Origin: Herbihabitans rhizosphaerae
GTDB taxonomy: Bacteria; Actinomycetota; Actinomycetes; Mycobacteriales; Pseudonocardiaceae
DNA: 64,000 nucleotides
Reading direction: 5' to 3'
Assembly: GCF_004216555.1 (NCBI RefSeq)
Contig: NZ_SGWQ01000001.1
Span: 186,001-250,000, forward strand
Of this stretch, positions 39,336-48,254 are shown piece after piece. The number at the start of each line of letters is the position of its first letter. The first letter of the stretch is position 1. A program made the position numbers and the translations under genes. Under the pieces are notes generated by a model that was not told the DNA's origin, ran no database searches, and saw nothing but the letters and a program-made list of their open reading frames with translations.

Positions 39336-40060
39336 CGCGCGCCGCCGACCCCCGTGCGCGCACCCGACTCGATCGCCGCGTCCACATCAGCGCTGGACAC
39401 CACGTACCCGTGCCCGCGCACCGTGCGCAGCAGCGAGGAGGCGCCGGCGGCGTCGAGCTTGCGGCGCAGGTACCCGATGTACACCTCGACGGCGTTGCGG
39501 GTGGCGGCCTGTTCGTCGCCCCACACCTCGCGCAGCAGTTCGTCCTTGGTGACCACCGAGCCGGCGCGCGAGGCAAGCACGTCCAGCACGGCGAACTCGC
39601 GCGGCGACAGCGCCACCAGCTCACCGGCGATCCGCACCTGCCGCGACGAACGGTCCACCAGCAGCTCGCCGACGCAGAGCTGTTGCGCCGCGACCACTCC
39701 ACGCCGCAGCAGCGCGCGCACCTGGGCGACCAGCACGACGAAGGAGAACGGCTTGACCAGATAGCCGTCCGCACCGAGATCGAGCCCGTCGGCCTGGTCG
39801 ATCTCGCCGTCCTTGGCCGACACCAGCAGCACCGGGGTGCGCACGCCCTCCGCGCGCAGCCGCTGCAGCACGCGATACCCGGACAGCCCGGGCAGCATGA
39901 TGTCCAACAGGATCACGTCGAACGCGCCCGTGCGCGCGACTTCCAGGGCGCTCGGCCCGTCCGCCGCGACCACCACGTCCATGTCCTCGGCGGACAGCCC
40001 ACGCTGCAACGCCCGCCGAACACCCAACTCGTCGTCGACCACAAGTACCCGAGGCTTCAC
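39332..40060 (-). CDS. OmpR-family response regulator
   Basis: 242 residues from GTG 40060. Receiver: VLVVDDE acidic pocket, phospho-acceptor Asp53 in ILLDIMLPG, YLVKPF Lys. C-terminal winged helix: LSPREFAVLDVLASRAGSVVTKDELLREVWG, NAVEVYIGYLRRKLD, VRGHGYVV. It is the first gene of the unit RR-kinase-Nudix. Four copies of TCTCAG in pairs lie just upstream (40103-40150), between it and the LolA-like gene, and are the probable binding site. Confidence 0.93.
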   Translation of the reverse strand: MKPRVLVVDDELGVRRALQRGLSAEDMDVVVAADGPSALEVARTGAFDVILLDIMLPGLSGYRVLQRLRAEGVRTPVLLVSAKDGEIDQADGLDLGADGYLVKPFSFVVLVAQVRALLRRGVVAAQQLCVGELLVDRSSRQVRIAGELVALSPREFAVLDVLASRAGSVVTKDELLREVWGDEQAATRNAVEVYIGYLRRKLDAAGASSLLRTVRGHGYVVSSADVDAAIESGARTGVGGAR

Positions 40061-40102
40061 ACGGCACAGCATGCACCGCGACAGCCGCACCCGCGTACGC
40101 GC

Positions 40103-40150
40103 TCTCAGTCGTTTCTCAGCTCCCCGGGCCCGCTCTCAGCTTCATCTCAG
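40103..40150. promoter_or_regulatory. Paired direct repeats, probable response-regulator operator
   Basis: TCTCAG at 40103, 40114, 40134 and 40145: two pairs with 11-bp spacing, 20 bp between pairs. Tandem direct repeats about one helical turn apart are what OmpR/PhoB-type regulators bind. Placed in the divergent promoter region of the regulator and the LolA-like operon, so it probably controls both. Confidence 0.7.
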
Positions 40151-40209
40151 TGACCGGGGTGCAGCCTCTGTGGTGCGGGAACATCGCACAGGTGACTGGG
40201 AGAGTCGAA

Positions 40210-41295
40210 ATGAACAGACGAAAGACGGCGCTCGCCGCGGCGGCCGTCGGCACGGTGACCGGCGTGGCGGGACTCGTCGTCCTGGCCACGCCGGCTGGTG
40301 CCGGCGCGCCTCCGACACTGCCGCCGACGAGCGCCGAGGCGCTGGTCGAGTCGGTCATGAAGTCCGACGTCCCCGCGCTGGCCGGGGCTGTCCAGGTGGA
40401 CAACGACCTGGGCCTGCCGGTCCCGATGCTGCCGGGCAAGAGCGACACCCCGGTGCGGGTGTGGAGCGACGGCGCCGGCAAGTTCAAGGTGTCGGTGCCC
40501 AGCGGCAACACCGAGCGCACCATCGTCAACGACGGCACGACGATGTGGACCTGGAACTCGGCCGACAAGTCGGTGACCAAGGGGGCGCGCGACCACAAGG
40601 ACGTGACGCACCCGACGGTGCCGGGCCAGGAGAAGATCAACGACCCGACCGCGTTCGCCAAGGAGCTCGTCGGCGCGATGCGGGAAGACAGCACAGTCAG
40701 CGTGGACGGCACCGCCGAGGTCGCCGACCGTGCCGCCTACGAGCTGGTGCTGACTCCGAAGCCGACCGAGCGCACGCTGCTGCGCGAGATCCGGGTGTCG
40801 ATCGACGCGGAGAAGCGGATCCCGCTGCGGCTGGACGTGCTCGCCAACGGGCAGGCCAAGCCGGCGCTGCGGGTCGGGTTCTCCGAGGTGACCTTCGGGG
40901 CGCAGGACCCGGCACACTTCACCTTCACGCCCCCGCCGGGCACGACGGTGACCGAGCGCGACGCGGGTAAGGCACCCAAGGACCCCAAGAAGATCGAGGA
41001 CCTGATCGCCAAGGCGAACCCTCAGGTCGTCGGCAAGGGGTGGGACACCTCCCTGGTGGCCAGGATTCCGGCCGAGCTGATCGCCGAGGCGACCAAGCAG
41101 GGCCAGGCCAAGGGCGCCAAGGTCGACCCGATGGCACTGCTGCGCCAGTTCGGCAAGCAGGTCAAGGGCAGCTACGGGGACGGCTGGCTGATCGGCACCA
41201 AGGTGGGCAACCTCCTGGTGACCAACGACGGCCGGGTGGCCATCGGTGCGGTGCCTGAGCAGGTGCTCACCGAAGCACTCGGACAGGTCAAGTGA
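40210..41295 (+). CDS. LolA-like secreted protein
   Basis: 361 residues. Signal peptide (AAAAVGTVTGVAGLVVLATPAGAGA, cleavage about residue 32), then a LolA/LppX-like beta fold: VRVWSDGAGKFKVSVPSGNTERTIVNDGTTMWTWNSADKSVTKG, LVLTPKPTERTLLREIRVSIDAEKRIPLRLDVLANG, and a C-terminal part ending in LLVTNDGRVAIGAVP. Family members shuttle or sense envelope lipids or act on membrane stress. GGGAGAG box before ATG. First gene of an operon with a BcrA-type ABC exporter (overlaps GTGA). Confidence 0.78.
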   Translation: MNRRKTALAAAAVGTVTGVAGLVVLATPAGAGAPPTLPPTSAEALVESVMKSDVPALAGAVQVDNDLGLPVPMLPGKSDTPVRVWSDGAGKFKVSVPSGNTERTIVNDGTTMWTWNSADKSVTKGARDHKDVTHPTVPGQEKINDPTAFAKELVGAMREDSTVSVDGTAEVADRAAYELVLTPKPTERTLLREIRVSIDAEKRIPLRLDVLANGQAKPALRVGFSEVTFGAQDPAHFTFTPPPGTTVTERDAGKAPKDPKKIEDLIAKANPQVVGKGWDTSLVARIPAELIAEATKQGQAKGAKVDPMALLRQFGKQVKGSYGDGWLIGTKVGNLLVTNDGRVAIGAVPEQVLTEALGQVK

Positions 41296-42341
41296 CCGTG
41301 TCCATCAGCACGGAGCACGGGGTGGGTGCGGCCGACGCCGCGCCCGCCCCGGGCTCTGCGCTCGCCGCGCGAACCCGCGGCCTGCGCAAGACCTACGGCA
41401 ACACCGTCGCGGTCGATCATCTCGACCTCGACGTGCCGGAGGGCGCCGTGCTGGGCATGCTCGGTCCGAACGGTTCAGGCAAGACCACCACGATCCGCAT
41501 GCTGCTCGGGCTGGTCCGCCCGACGGCCGGTGAGGTGCATCTGCTCGGCAAGCAGATGCCGAACGCCGCGCCGGACGTGCTGCCCGAGGTCGGCGCGCTG
41601 GTCGAGGGACCGGGCTTCCACCCGTTCCTGTCCGGGCGGGAGAACCTGCGTCGACTGGCCGCGCTGGAGCCGACGCTGCCCAGCGGCCGGATCGCCACCG
41701 CGATCGACGAGGCACTGGAGCGAGTGGGGCTCGCGAGTGCGGCGAACCGCCGCTACCGGGGGTACTCGCTCGGCATGAAGCAGCGGCTGGGGCTGGCCGC
41801 GGCGCTGCTGGTGCCGCGCCGGATCGTGGTGCTGGACGAGCCGACCAACGGGCTCGACCCGGCCGGCACCCGCGAGGTGCGCAACGTGATCGCCGGCCTG
41901 CAAGACTCCGGCACGACCGTGATCGTGTCCTCGCACCTGCTCGCCGAGGTGGAGGCGACCTGCACGCACGTCGCCGTGCTGCACAACGGCACCGCGGTCG
42001 CCCAGGGCGAGCTTGCCGAGCTGCTGGAGACCGGTAACGCCGGCCTGCTGGTGTCCACTCCGGACACCACGCTGGCCGTGGACTCCTTGCGGGACAACAG
42101 GATTCCGGCGCGCGCCATGCCGGAGGGCATCCTGGTCGACCTCACCACCACGACCGCGCCGGTCGTCGTGGAGACCCTGGTGCGAGCCGGCGTCGGCGTG
42201 CACGAGGCACGCCGCCAGCGCACCGGGCTGGAGGAGCTGTTCGCTCGCCTGACCGACGCCGAGCCGGACGGCGCGGAACCCGGCGCACTGTCCGAAGTGG
42301 ACGATCTGGTGGACACACCGCACGAAGGGGAAGCCCGATGA
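41292..42341 (+). CDS. ABC transporter ATP-binding protein, BcrA-type
   Basis: 349 residues, GTG overlapping the LolA-like stop. Walker A GPNGSGKTTTIRML (~residues 58-71), Q-loop VGALVEGPGFHP, signature YSLGMKQRLGLA, Walker B IVVLDEPTNGLDP, H-loop SSHLL. The C-terminal ~110 residues are the extension of BcrA/DrrA-like exporters. Coupled by ATGA to the permease. Cargo unknown; an exporter induced by envelope stress through the neighbouring two-component system is a reasonable inference. Confidence 0.92.
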   Translation: MTVSISTEHGVGAADAAPAPGSALAARTRGLRKTYGNTVAVDHLDLDVPEGAVLGMLGPNGSGKTTTIRMLLGLVRPTAGEVHLLGKQMPNAAPDVLPEVGALVEGPGFHPFLSGRENLRRLAALEPTLPSGRIATAIDEALERVGLASAANRRYRGYSLGMKQRLGLAAALLVPRRIVVLDEPTNGLDPAGTREVRNVIAGLQDSGTTVIVSSHLLAEVEATCTHVAVLHNGTAVAQGELAELLETGNAGLLVSTPDTTLAVDSLRDNRIPARAMPEGILVDLTTTTAPVVVETLVRAGVGVHEARRQRTGLEELFARLTDAEPDGAEPGALSEVDDLVDTPHEGEAR

Positions 42342-43201
42342 CCGCCGCGACAGTGACCGCGCCAGGGACCGCGCCCGCGCCACGCCGCGCACCGCTGGGT
42401 CGCGTGCTGCGCTCCGAGCTGCGCTGGGTGTTCCGCCGGCCGCGCACGATCATCGCGATCGCCCTGCTGGCGATCACCCCGATCGCGATCGGCGTCGGCA
42501 CCCTGTTCGCCGAGGGGGGCGTCAACGAGCAGGGCGAGTCGCCGATGGTGTCGATGGCGATCAACAACGCGCTGGCGCTCCCGATCGTCTCGCTGGGCAT
42601 GATGATGGTGTTCCTGCTGCCGCTGGTGTCCTCGATGTCGGCGGCGGACGCGATCGCCGGCGAGGCGGCCAACGGAACCCTGCGCGGGCTGATGCTGGCG
42701 CCGGTGTCACGCACAAGACTGTTGGGGGTCAAGGCTTTCGGCGTCGCGGCCGTCACCCTGGCGACCACCGTGCTGATGGCCGTGATCGGGTTGATCACCG
42801 GGCTGCTGATCAACGGCACGAACACCATGATCACGCTGTCCGGCACGACGTTGTCCTTCGGCGACGCGGTCGGCCGGATCGGGTTCGCCGTGGTGTGGGT
42901 GACCGTGCAGATGCTGGCCGTCGCCGCGGTGGCGCTGGCCGTGTCGACCACGACCGAGCACCCCATGGTGGTCATGGCGGCCGTGATGGGCGGCCTGATC
43001 GTGTTCGGCATCCTCGGCACGATCTCGGCGCTGGACTGGCTGCACCCGGTGCTGCTGTCCGACAGCTGGGAGTCGCTGCCGGACCTGCTGCGCGACCCGA
43101 TCTCGTGGGGCGGCATGGGTGAGGGGCTGATCCGCGCCGGTTGCTACATCGCCATCGGGTACTCCCTCGCGCTCGCCCGGATGTCCACAAAGGACGGTTA
43201 A
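42338..43201 (+). CDS. ABC transporter permease (ABC-2 type)
   Basis: 287 residues, six spans: TIIAIALLAITPIAIGVGTLF, ALPIVSLGMMMVFLLPLVSSM, GVAAVTLATTVLMAVIGLITGLL, IGFAVVWVTVQMLAVAAVALAV, VVMAAVMGGLIVFGILGTIS and ML..AGCYIAIGYSLAL. Motif ANGTLRGLMLAPVSRTRLLGVKAF is typical of ABC-2 exporters. Third gene of the LolA-like/ABC operon. Ends in a 4-bp overlap with clpP on the other strand. Confidence 0.9.
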   Translation: MTAATVTAPGTAPAPRRAPLGRVLRSELRWVFRRPRTIIAIALLAITPIAIGVGTLFAEGGVNEQGESPMVSMAINNALALPIVSLGMMMVFLLPLVSSMSAADAIAGEAANGTLRGLMLAPVSRTRLLGVKAFGVAAVTLATTVLMAVIGLITGLLINGTNTMITLSGTTLSFGDAVGRIGFAVVWVTVQMLAVAAVALAVSTTTEHPMVVMAAVMGGLIVFGILGTISALDWLHPVLLSDSWESLPDLLRDPISWGGMGEGLIRAGCYIAIGYSLALARMSTKDG

Positions 43202-43779
43202 GCCGCCCGGGTTGCACGCTCCACCACGTGGTCGACGAAGCCGTAGGCATGGGCTTCGTCGGCGGTGAACCAGCGGTCCCGGTCGCCGTCGGCGATGATC
43301 CGCTCCAGCGGCTGGCCGGTCTGCTCGGCGGTGAGCTCGGCGACCCGGTTCTTCATGGCCACCACCGCACTCGCGCGGATCGCGATGTCGGACGCGGTGC
43401 CGGACACCCCGCCGTGCGGCTGGTGCATCAGGACCTGCGCGTTGGGCAGCGCGTACCGCTTGCCCGGCGCGCCGGAGGACAGCAGGAACTGCCCCATCGA
43501 CGCGGCGAACCCGACCGCCCAGGTCGCCACCTCCGGCTCGATCAGCTGCATGGTGTCGTAGATCGCCATGCCGGCGGTCACCGAGCCGCCCGGTGAGTTG
43601 ATGTAGAAGGTGATGTCGGACTCGGCGTCCTCGGCCGCCAACAGCAGCAACTGCGCGGTGATCCGGTTCGCCACCGCGTCGTCCACCTCGGACCCGAGGA
43701 ACACGATCCGCTCCCGCAGCAGGCGTTCGAACACCGAGTCGTCGAGGCTGCTGTTTGAGGTGATGGGGCTCGCGGTCAT
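43198..43779 (-). CDS. clpP: ClpP-type ATP-dependent protease subunit
   Basis: 193 residues. Catalytic Ser94 (GFAASMGQFLL), His119 (VLMHQPHGG) and a likely Asp in the IIADGDRDRWFTADEA region; hydrophobic N-terminal pocket sequence and FYINSPGGSVTAG typical of ClpP. ATG at 43779 has a GGAGTTGCC box. One of probably several clpP genes in the genome; lone rather than in the usual clpP1-clpP2 pair. Convergent with the ABC permease (4-bp overlap); the thiamine operon lies upstream in the same direction. Confidence 0.9.
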   Translation of the reverse strand: MTASPITSNSSLDDSVFERLLRERIVFLGSEVDDAVANRITAQLLLLAAEDAESDITFYINSPGGSVTAGMAIYDTMQLIEPEVATWAVGFAASMGQFLLSSGAPGKRYALPNAQVLMHQPHGGVSGTASDIAIRASAVVAMKNRVAELTAEQTGQPLERIIADGDRDRWFTADEAHAYGFVDHVVERATRAA

Positions 43780-43875
43780 GGCAACTCCAACGGGTTCGTC
43801 GTTCGCTGTTTCGCTGACGAGATCCACGCTATGGCCGCGGTGCGCGCCACCGCACGCACGTTCACTCCTGGTGGA

Positions 43876-44901
43876 TTACGCCGACGGCAGAACGGCCACC
43901 CCGTCCGGATCCAGCGCCAGCCGCACGCGCTCCCCCACCTGCGGCGCGGCACCGACCGGGGCCACCGCGTCCACCTCGCCGATGTCCACAGTGGACGGTC
44001 GGACGACCAGCCGGACATGGTCACGGCGGTGCACCCGGCCGAGTACCTCGGCATCCACCGAACCATCGGGGTCGGCGCGCAAAGCGTTGGGGCGCAACGC
44101 GATCCGCACCCGCCCGGCCGGCGCCCAGGGTAGTCCGACCACGCCGAGCGGGGTGGCCGCACGCCCGTCGGCGACGGTCGCGTCCAGCACGGTACGCGCG
44201 CCGAGGAACGCCGCCGTCTGTTCGTCGGCCGGGCAGCGCCACACCTGTTCCGGACGGCCGGTCTGCACGATCGACCCCGCCCGCATCACCGCGACTCGGT
44301 CGGCCAGGGTGAACGCCTCGTCGTGGTCGTGCGTCACCACCAGCGCGGTCGTGCCGGCCTCGGCGAGCACCCGCGCCAGGTCCAGCGCCAACTGCTCGCG
44401 CAGCGCTCTGTCCAAAGCGGACAGTGGCTCGTCGAGCAACAGCAGCCTCGGCCGCGGCGCCAGCGCGCGAGCCAGCGCCACCCGCTGCTGCTCACCGCCG
44501 GACAGCTCGGTGACCCGCCGCCGCTGGTAGCCGTCCAACCCGACCAGCGACAGCAGCTCGGCCACCCGCGCCTGCCGTTCGCCGTCCGGCACCCGCAGCA
44601 TGCGCAGCCCGAACGCGACGTTGCCGGCCACATCCCGGTGCGGGAACAGTTGCCCGTCCTGGAAAACCAGCCCGAACCCGCGCCGGTGCACCGGCACGCC
44701 GGCCAGGTCCTGCTCGTCCCACTCGACCGTGCCGACCGCCGTCGGCTCCAGCCCGGCCAGCGCCCGCAACAGCGTCGACTTGCCGCACCCGGACGGCCCG
44801 AGCAGCGCCACCACCTCGCCGTCGGCGATCTCCAGGTCCACAGTAGACACCGCGGTCAGCTTGCCGAAGGCGACCGTCATTCCCTTGGCACGCAAGGACA
44901 T
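43876..44901 (-). CDS. thiQ: Thiamine ABC transporter ATPase
   Basis: 341 residues. Walker A GPSGCGKSTLLRAL, Q-loop VFQDGQLFPH, signature LSGGEQQRVALARAL, Walker B LLLLDEPLSALD, H-loop VTHDHDEA, plus a TOBE-like C-terminal domain (VRIALRPNALR, VRLVVRPS). The symbol rests on the operon: a ThiB-type binding protein and fused permease upstream and a TPP riboswitch before the first gene. ATG at 44901 overlaps the permease stop. A GTCCACNGTGGAC palindrome lies inside (43984-43996). Confidence 0.85.
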   Translation of the reverse strand: MSLRAKGMTVAFGKLTAVSTVDLEIADGEVVALLGPSGCGKSTLLRALAGLEPTAVGTVEWDEQDLAGVPVHRRGFGLVFQDGQLFPHRDVAGNVAFGLRMLRVPDGERQARVAELLSLVGLDGYQRRRVTELSGGEQQRVALARALAPRPRLLLLDEPLSALDRALREQLALDLARVLAEAGTTALVVTHDHDEAFTLADRVAVMRAGSIVQTGRPEQVWRCPADEQTAAFLGARTVLDATVADGRAATPLGVVGLPWAPAGRVRIALRPNALRADPDGSVDAEVLGRVHRRDHVRLVVRPSTVDIGEVDAVAPVGAAPQVGERVRLALDPDGVAVLPSA

Positions 44902-46502
44902 CAGAACTCTCCTAGGTTCGCGGCCGGAGCCCGCAGCCGCTCGACCAGGAGCACCACGGCCACCGTGACCACCATCAGCAGCGTGCACGCCGCGTAGGCC
45001 ATCTGGTTGTTCAACTCACCCGGCCTGGAGATCAACGCGCCGATCGCGACGGGCAGCGTCGGCGCGTCCGGGCGGGCCAGGAAGCTGGTCGCGCCGAACT
45101 CGCCGAGCGCCACGACGTAGCCGAACGCGGCCGCGCTGAGCAGCGAGCGCGCGGCCAGTGGCAGGTCCACCTCCCGCCACACCCGCACCGGGCCGGCACC
45201 CAGGGTCGCCGCCGCCTGCCGCAACCTCGTGTCGATCGAGGACAGCACCGGCACCATGATCCGGATGATCAGCGGCGTGATCACCAGCGCCTGCGCCAGC
45301 GGCACCAGCAGCGGCGAGGTGCGCAGGTCGCCGGGCAGCGCGTCCAGCGTGATCAGATAGCCGAAGCCGACGGTCACGGCGGACACGCCGAGCGGCAGCA
45401 TCAGCGCGGTGTCCACCGCCTCCACCAGGGCGGCGCGATGGCGGCCGCGGCGCAGGCTGACCAGCACGACCGACGCGGTGAGCCCGAGCACGAGTGCCAG
45501 CGCGGTGGCGTCGGTGGCCGTGCGCAGCGAGTTCAGCGCCGCGTCCACTCCGGACACGGCGAGCACGCCCCGGTCGCCGGTGCCGGCCAGCGCGCGATAC
45601 CCGGCCAGCCCCCAACCGTCCGATGTGGACAGTGAGCGCAGCACCATCGCGACGATCGGCGTCATCAGCAGCCCGACGATCGCCAGCGCCAGCGCCACGA
45701 CCGTCCACTCAGGACCGACCGGCCGGCGGGCCGTCTCCTCCTTGGCGCGCAACCGAAGCGCGGACTCGCGGCGCCGCCGGGCCACCGCGCCGGCCACCAG
45801 CGCGGCGAGCACCGCGACGATCTGCAGCAGGGACAGCGCGGCCGCGCCGGGGAGGTCGAACAGCTCCACCGTGCGCAGGTAGATCTCGGTCTCCAGGGTG
45901 CGGTACTCGGCCGCACCCAGCACCAGCACCACCCCGAAACTGGTGGCACTGAACAGGAACACGACCGCCGCGGCCGATCCGACCGCCGGTGCCAGCGCGG
46001 GCAGGGTCACCGTGCGGAACGCGGTCAGCCGGGACGCGCCGAGCGAGCGGGCCGCGTCCTCCGCGCGCCGGTCCAGGTGCGTCCACAGCCCGCCGACCGT
46101 GCGCGCCACCACCGCCACGTTGAAGAACGCGTTGGCCAGCACGATCGCCACCACCCCACCGTCCGGGATCAGCGTGCGGAAGGCCAGCCCCACCACGATC
46201 GTCGGCAGCACGAACGGCACCAGCACGAGCACCCGCAGCAAGCCGATCCACGGCAGCCGGACGCGCGCGGTCACGAACGCGACGGGCATGCCGGCCAGCA
46301 ACGCGACCGCCGTGGACGCCGCCGCCTGGCCGAGCGTGAACCCCACCAGCTCCCAGGTGTCCGCGCGGCCGAGCACCGCGGCGACCCCGCCGGCGGACAG
46401 TCCACGATGGACGATCGCGGCGACCGGCCAGACGAAGAAGACCGCCAGGAACCCCAGCGGGATCAGCGCCGTGGCGATCAACCCTGCGCGAGCGCGCGCC
46501 AC
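44901..46502 (-). CDS. thiP: Thiamine ABC transporter permease (fused two-unit)
   Basis: 533 residues. Two binding-protein-dependent permease units in one chain, each with six spans and an EAA loop: DAARSLGASRLTAFRTVTLPALAPA (first unit) and RQAAATLGAGPVRVWREVDLPLAARS (second unit), as in ThiP/FbpB. GTG at 46502 overlaps the thiB stop by 25 bp; a TTG at 46481 that meets the thiB stop (TTGA) is an alternative start. Works with ThiB and ThiQ to import thiamine or its phosphates. Confidence 0.87.
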   Translation of the reverse strand: MARARAGLIATALIPLGFLAVFFVWPVAAIVHRGLSAGGVAAVLGRADTWELVGFTLGQAAASTAVALLAGMPVAFVTARVRLPWIGLLRVLVLVPFVLPTIVVGLAFRTLIPDGGVVAIVLANAFFNVAVVARTVGGLWTHLDRRAEDAARSLGASRLTAFRTVTLPALAPAVGSAAAVVFLFSATSFGVVLVLGAAEYRTLETEIYLRTVELFDLPGAAALSLLQIVAVLAALVAGAVARRRRESALRLRAKEETARRPVGPEWTVVALALAIVGLLMTPIVAMVLRSLSTSDGWGLAGYRALAGTGDRGVLAVSGVDAALNSLRTATDATALALVLGLTASVVLVSLRRGRHRAALVEAVDTALMLPLGVSAVTVGFGYLITLDALPGDLRTSPLLVPLAQALVITPLIIRIMVPVLSSIDTRLRQAAATLGAGPVRVWREVDLPLAARSLLSAAAFGYVVALGEFGATSFLARPDAPTLPVAIGALISRPGELNNQMAYAACTLLMVVTVAVVLLVERLRAPAANLGEF

Positions 46503-47506
46503 TGCTCGACCCAGCGTTCCCGGTTGGCCTGCACGCGGTCCGACGGCATGGCAAGCGGCGTGACGGGTGCCGGCGCCGCGGTCTGCCACGAGGGCGGCAG
46601 CGGCACGCCGTCACGCGCCGGGTACACGTACATGGTGTCCGCCACCTCGGCCTGGAACCGTTGCGAGGCCAGGAAGTCCAGCACCTTCTTGGCGTCGTCG
46701 GCGTGCTTGGCGCCGGCCAGCACGCCGGCGTACTCGACCTGCCGGAAGCACGTGTCGAGCAGCGCCTTGGTGCGCGGCTTGCCGTCCGGCGCGACCTCGG
46801 CGGCCGGCGAGGACGCGTAGGACACCACGATCGGGCGCTGCCCCTTGCCGGACGAGCCGGAGAACTCCTGTCCGTAGGCCTCCTCCCAGCCGCGCACGAC
46901 CTTCACGCCGTTGGCCTTCAACCGCCGCCAGTAGTCGGTCCAGCCCGGCTCGCCGAAGTGCGCGATCGTGCCGAGCAGGAACGCCAGCCCCGGCGAGGAG
47001 GTCAGCGGACTCTCCACCGCGAGCAGGTCCTTGTACCTCGGATCGGCCAGGTCCTCGAAGCTCTTCGGCTCCGGAATCCCCTTCTGTGCCAACGTTTCCG
47101 GGTGCGTGTTGACGCACACGTCGCCGACGTCGATCGCGGTCAGGCGCGCCGAGGAGTCGATCGCGTAGCGCTGCGGGCCCTTGTCCGCCTCCGGGCTCCT
47201 GTACTCGGCGAACACGTTCTCGGCGAGCGCGCGGGAGGCGAACGTGGAGTCCACGCCGTAGGCGAGATCGCCGATCGGGTTCGCCTTGCTCAGCACGAGC
47301 TGGTTGGTCAACGCGCCCGCGTCGCCGCTCTTGCGCACCTCGACCTTGATGCCGGACTCGCGGCGGAACTCCTCGAGCAACTCCGGCCGCGCGGCCCACG
47401 AGTCGTGCGTGACCAGCGTGACCACCCGCTCGCCGGGTGCGGCCGGCTGATCGCCGCCGGACAGCGAACACGCGGCCGTGGACATGACCAACGCGGCAAC
47501 CAGCAA
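46478..47506 (-). CDS. thiB: Thiamine-binding lipoprotein
   Basis: 342 residues from TTG 47506. Lipobox ALVMSTAAC, then the family 1 binding-protein fold of ThiB/TbpA: VVTLVTHDSW, DAGALTNQLVLSKANPIGDLAYGVDSTF, VDVGDVCVNTHPETL as IDVGDVCVNTHPE, PLTSSPGLAFLLGTIAHFGE, WEEAYGQEFSGSSGKGQRPIVVSYASSPAAE. The start is not clean: no ATG/GTG fits, TTG gives a very short signal peptide without basic residues, and CTA/CTG codons precede LRRLLVAAL. Regulated by the TPP riboswitch ~220 bp upstream. Confidence 0.85.
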   Translation of the reverse strand: MLVAALVMSTAACSLSGGDQPAAPGERVVTLVTHDSWAARPELLEEFRRESGIKVEVRKSGDAGALTNQLVLSKANPIGDLAYGVDSTFASRALAENVFAEYRSPEADKGPQRYAIDSSARLTAIDVGDVCVNTHPETLAQKGIPEPKSFEDLADPRYKDLLAVESPLTSSPGLAFLLGTIAHFGEPGWTDYWRRLKANGVKVVRGWEEAYGQEFSGSSGKGQRPIVVSYASSPAAEVAPDGKPRTKALLDTCFRQVEYAGVLAGAKHADDAKKVLDFLASQRFQAEVADTMYVYPARDGVPLPPSWQTAAPAPVTPLAMPSDRVQANRERWVEQWRALAQG

Positions 47507-47724
47507 CCGGCGTAGTAGGCCGCGCTGGCGAGCCCCATGGTCGCGGTCTCCGCGCCGAGATGGCCCCTGGCTGCGTTGTCGGACAAGGCGAGTACGGCCC
47601 AGTACGAGCCTTGCCCTCCGCCTTGCCAGATGACCATCTCGATCGCGAAGCCCATCGACCGAGGGCTCACCAGCACGACCTCGCACTGCGCCTCCCGTGC
47701 GTCGCGGACGCGCGGGTACGACGG
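47507..47724 (-). other. Leader between TPP riboswitch and thiB
   Basis: About 220 bases of expression platform or lost coding sequence. A minus-strand frame continuous with the riboswitch 3' part reads through it with protein-like composition (GFAIEMVIWQGGGQGSYWAV...) and overlaps the thiB N-terminus in another frame, but its ATG lies within the riboswitch (47746-47748), so I do not call it as a gene. It may mark a remnant or the true upstream part of thiB. Confidence 0.4.
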
Positions 47725-47822
47725 CCGTTGCCCTCCCTGCGCCGGCATGATCCGGATCAGGTGCGGACGGTCGAGGGCGCGCGCCCTCCTCTCAGCCCGG
47801 CGCGACACCGGACTCCCGTGGC
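47725..47822 (-). promoter_or_regulatory. TPP riboswitch
   Basis: Reading leftward: ACGGGAGTCCGG, then GGGCTGAGAGGAGGGCGC with the CTGAGA thi-box element and its hairpin GGGCGC/GCGCCC, then ACCTGATCCGGATCATGCC and GGCGCAGGGAGG. These are the two conserved halves of the THI element in the right order and spacing. It precedes thiB-thiP-thiQ, which fits repression by thiamine pyrophosphate. Confidence 0.9.
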
Positions 47823-47878
47823 AGCGCCACCCTACGCCGGGACGTGCGCGCCGACGTCGAGACCGCCACCATGGAGCC

Positions 47879-48178
47879 ATGCCTGAGCTACTGAACGACG
47901 ACGCGATCACCGATGTCCTCGGCACGCTGCCCGACTGGGAGCGCGACGGCGACGCGATCACCCGCACGGTCGAGCTGGACAGCTTTCCGCAGGCCATCCA
48001 GGTGGTGAACCGGGTGGCCGAGATCGCCGAGAACAACAACCACCACCCGGACATCGACATCCGCTGGCGCACGCTCACGTTCCGGTGCAGCACGCACTCC
48101 GAGGGCGGTCTCACCGACTTGGACGTGTCGCTGGCCGAGGAGATCGACGGCATCGTGGACGCCCTGCGCGCCGGCTAA
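47879..48178 (+). CDS. Pterin-4a-carbinolamine dehydratase family
   Basis: 99 residues. Family motif ENNNHHPDIDIRW (catalytic His-His-Pro and the second His region) and STHSEGGLTDLDVSLAEEIDGIVDAL. The reaction is dehydration of 4a-hydroxytetrahydrobiopterin, but bacterial members often have other or moonlighting roles (dimerisation partner of regulators). ATG at 47879 with GGAG upstream. Divergent from the thiamine operon riboswitch. Confidence 0.87.
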   Translation: MPELLNDDAITDVLGTLPDWERDGDAITRTVELDSFPQAIQVVNRVAEIAENNNHHPDIDIRWRTLTFRCSTHSEGGLTDLDVSLAEEIDGIVDALRAG

Positions 48179-48254
48179 CCAAAGTCTTGACCGCGAAACC
48201 CGCGGCGCTCCCCCGTGGTCCGACCGCTGTTCGGATCGGACGAGGAGGAGCGGG

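Noticed and set aside
47308..47748. Minus-strand frame beginning MPAQGG upstream of thiB
   Set aside because: Its ATG lies inside the conserved 3' half of the TPP riboswitch and its end overlaps thiB in another frame; kept only as a note.
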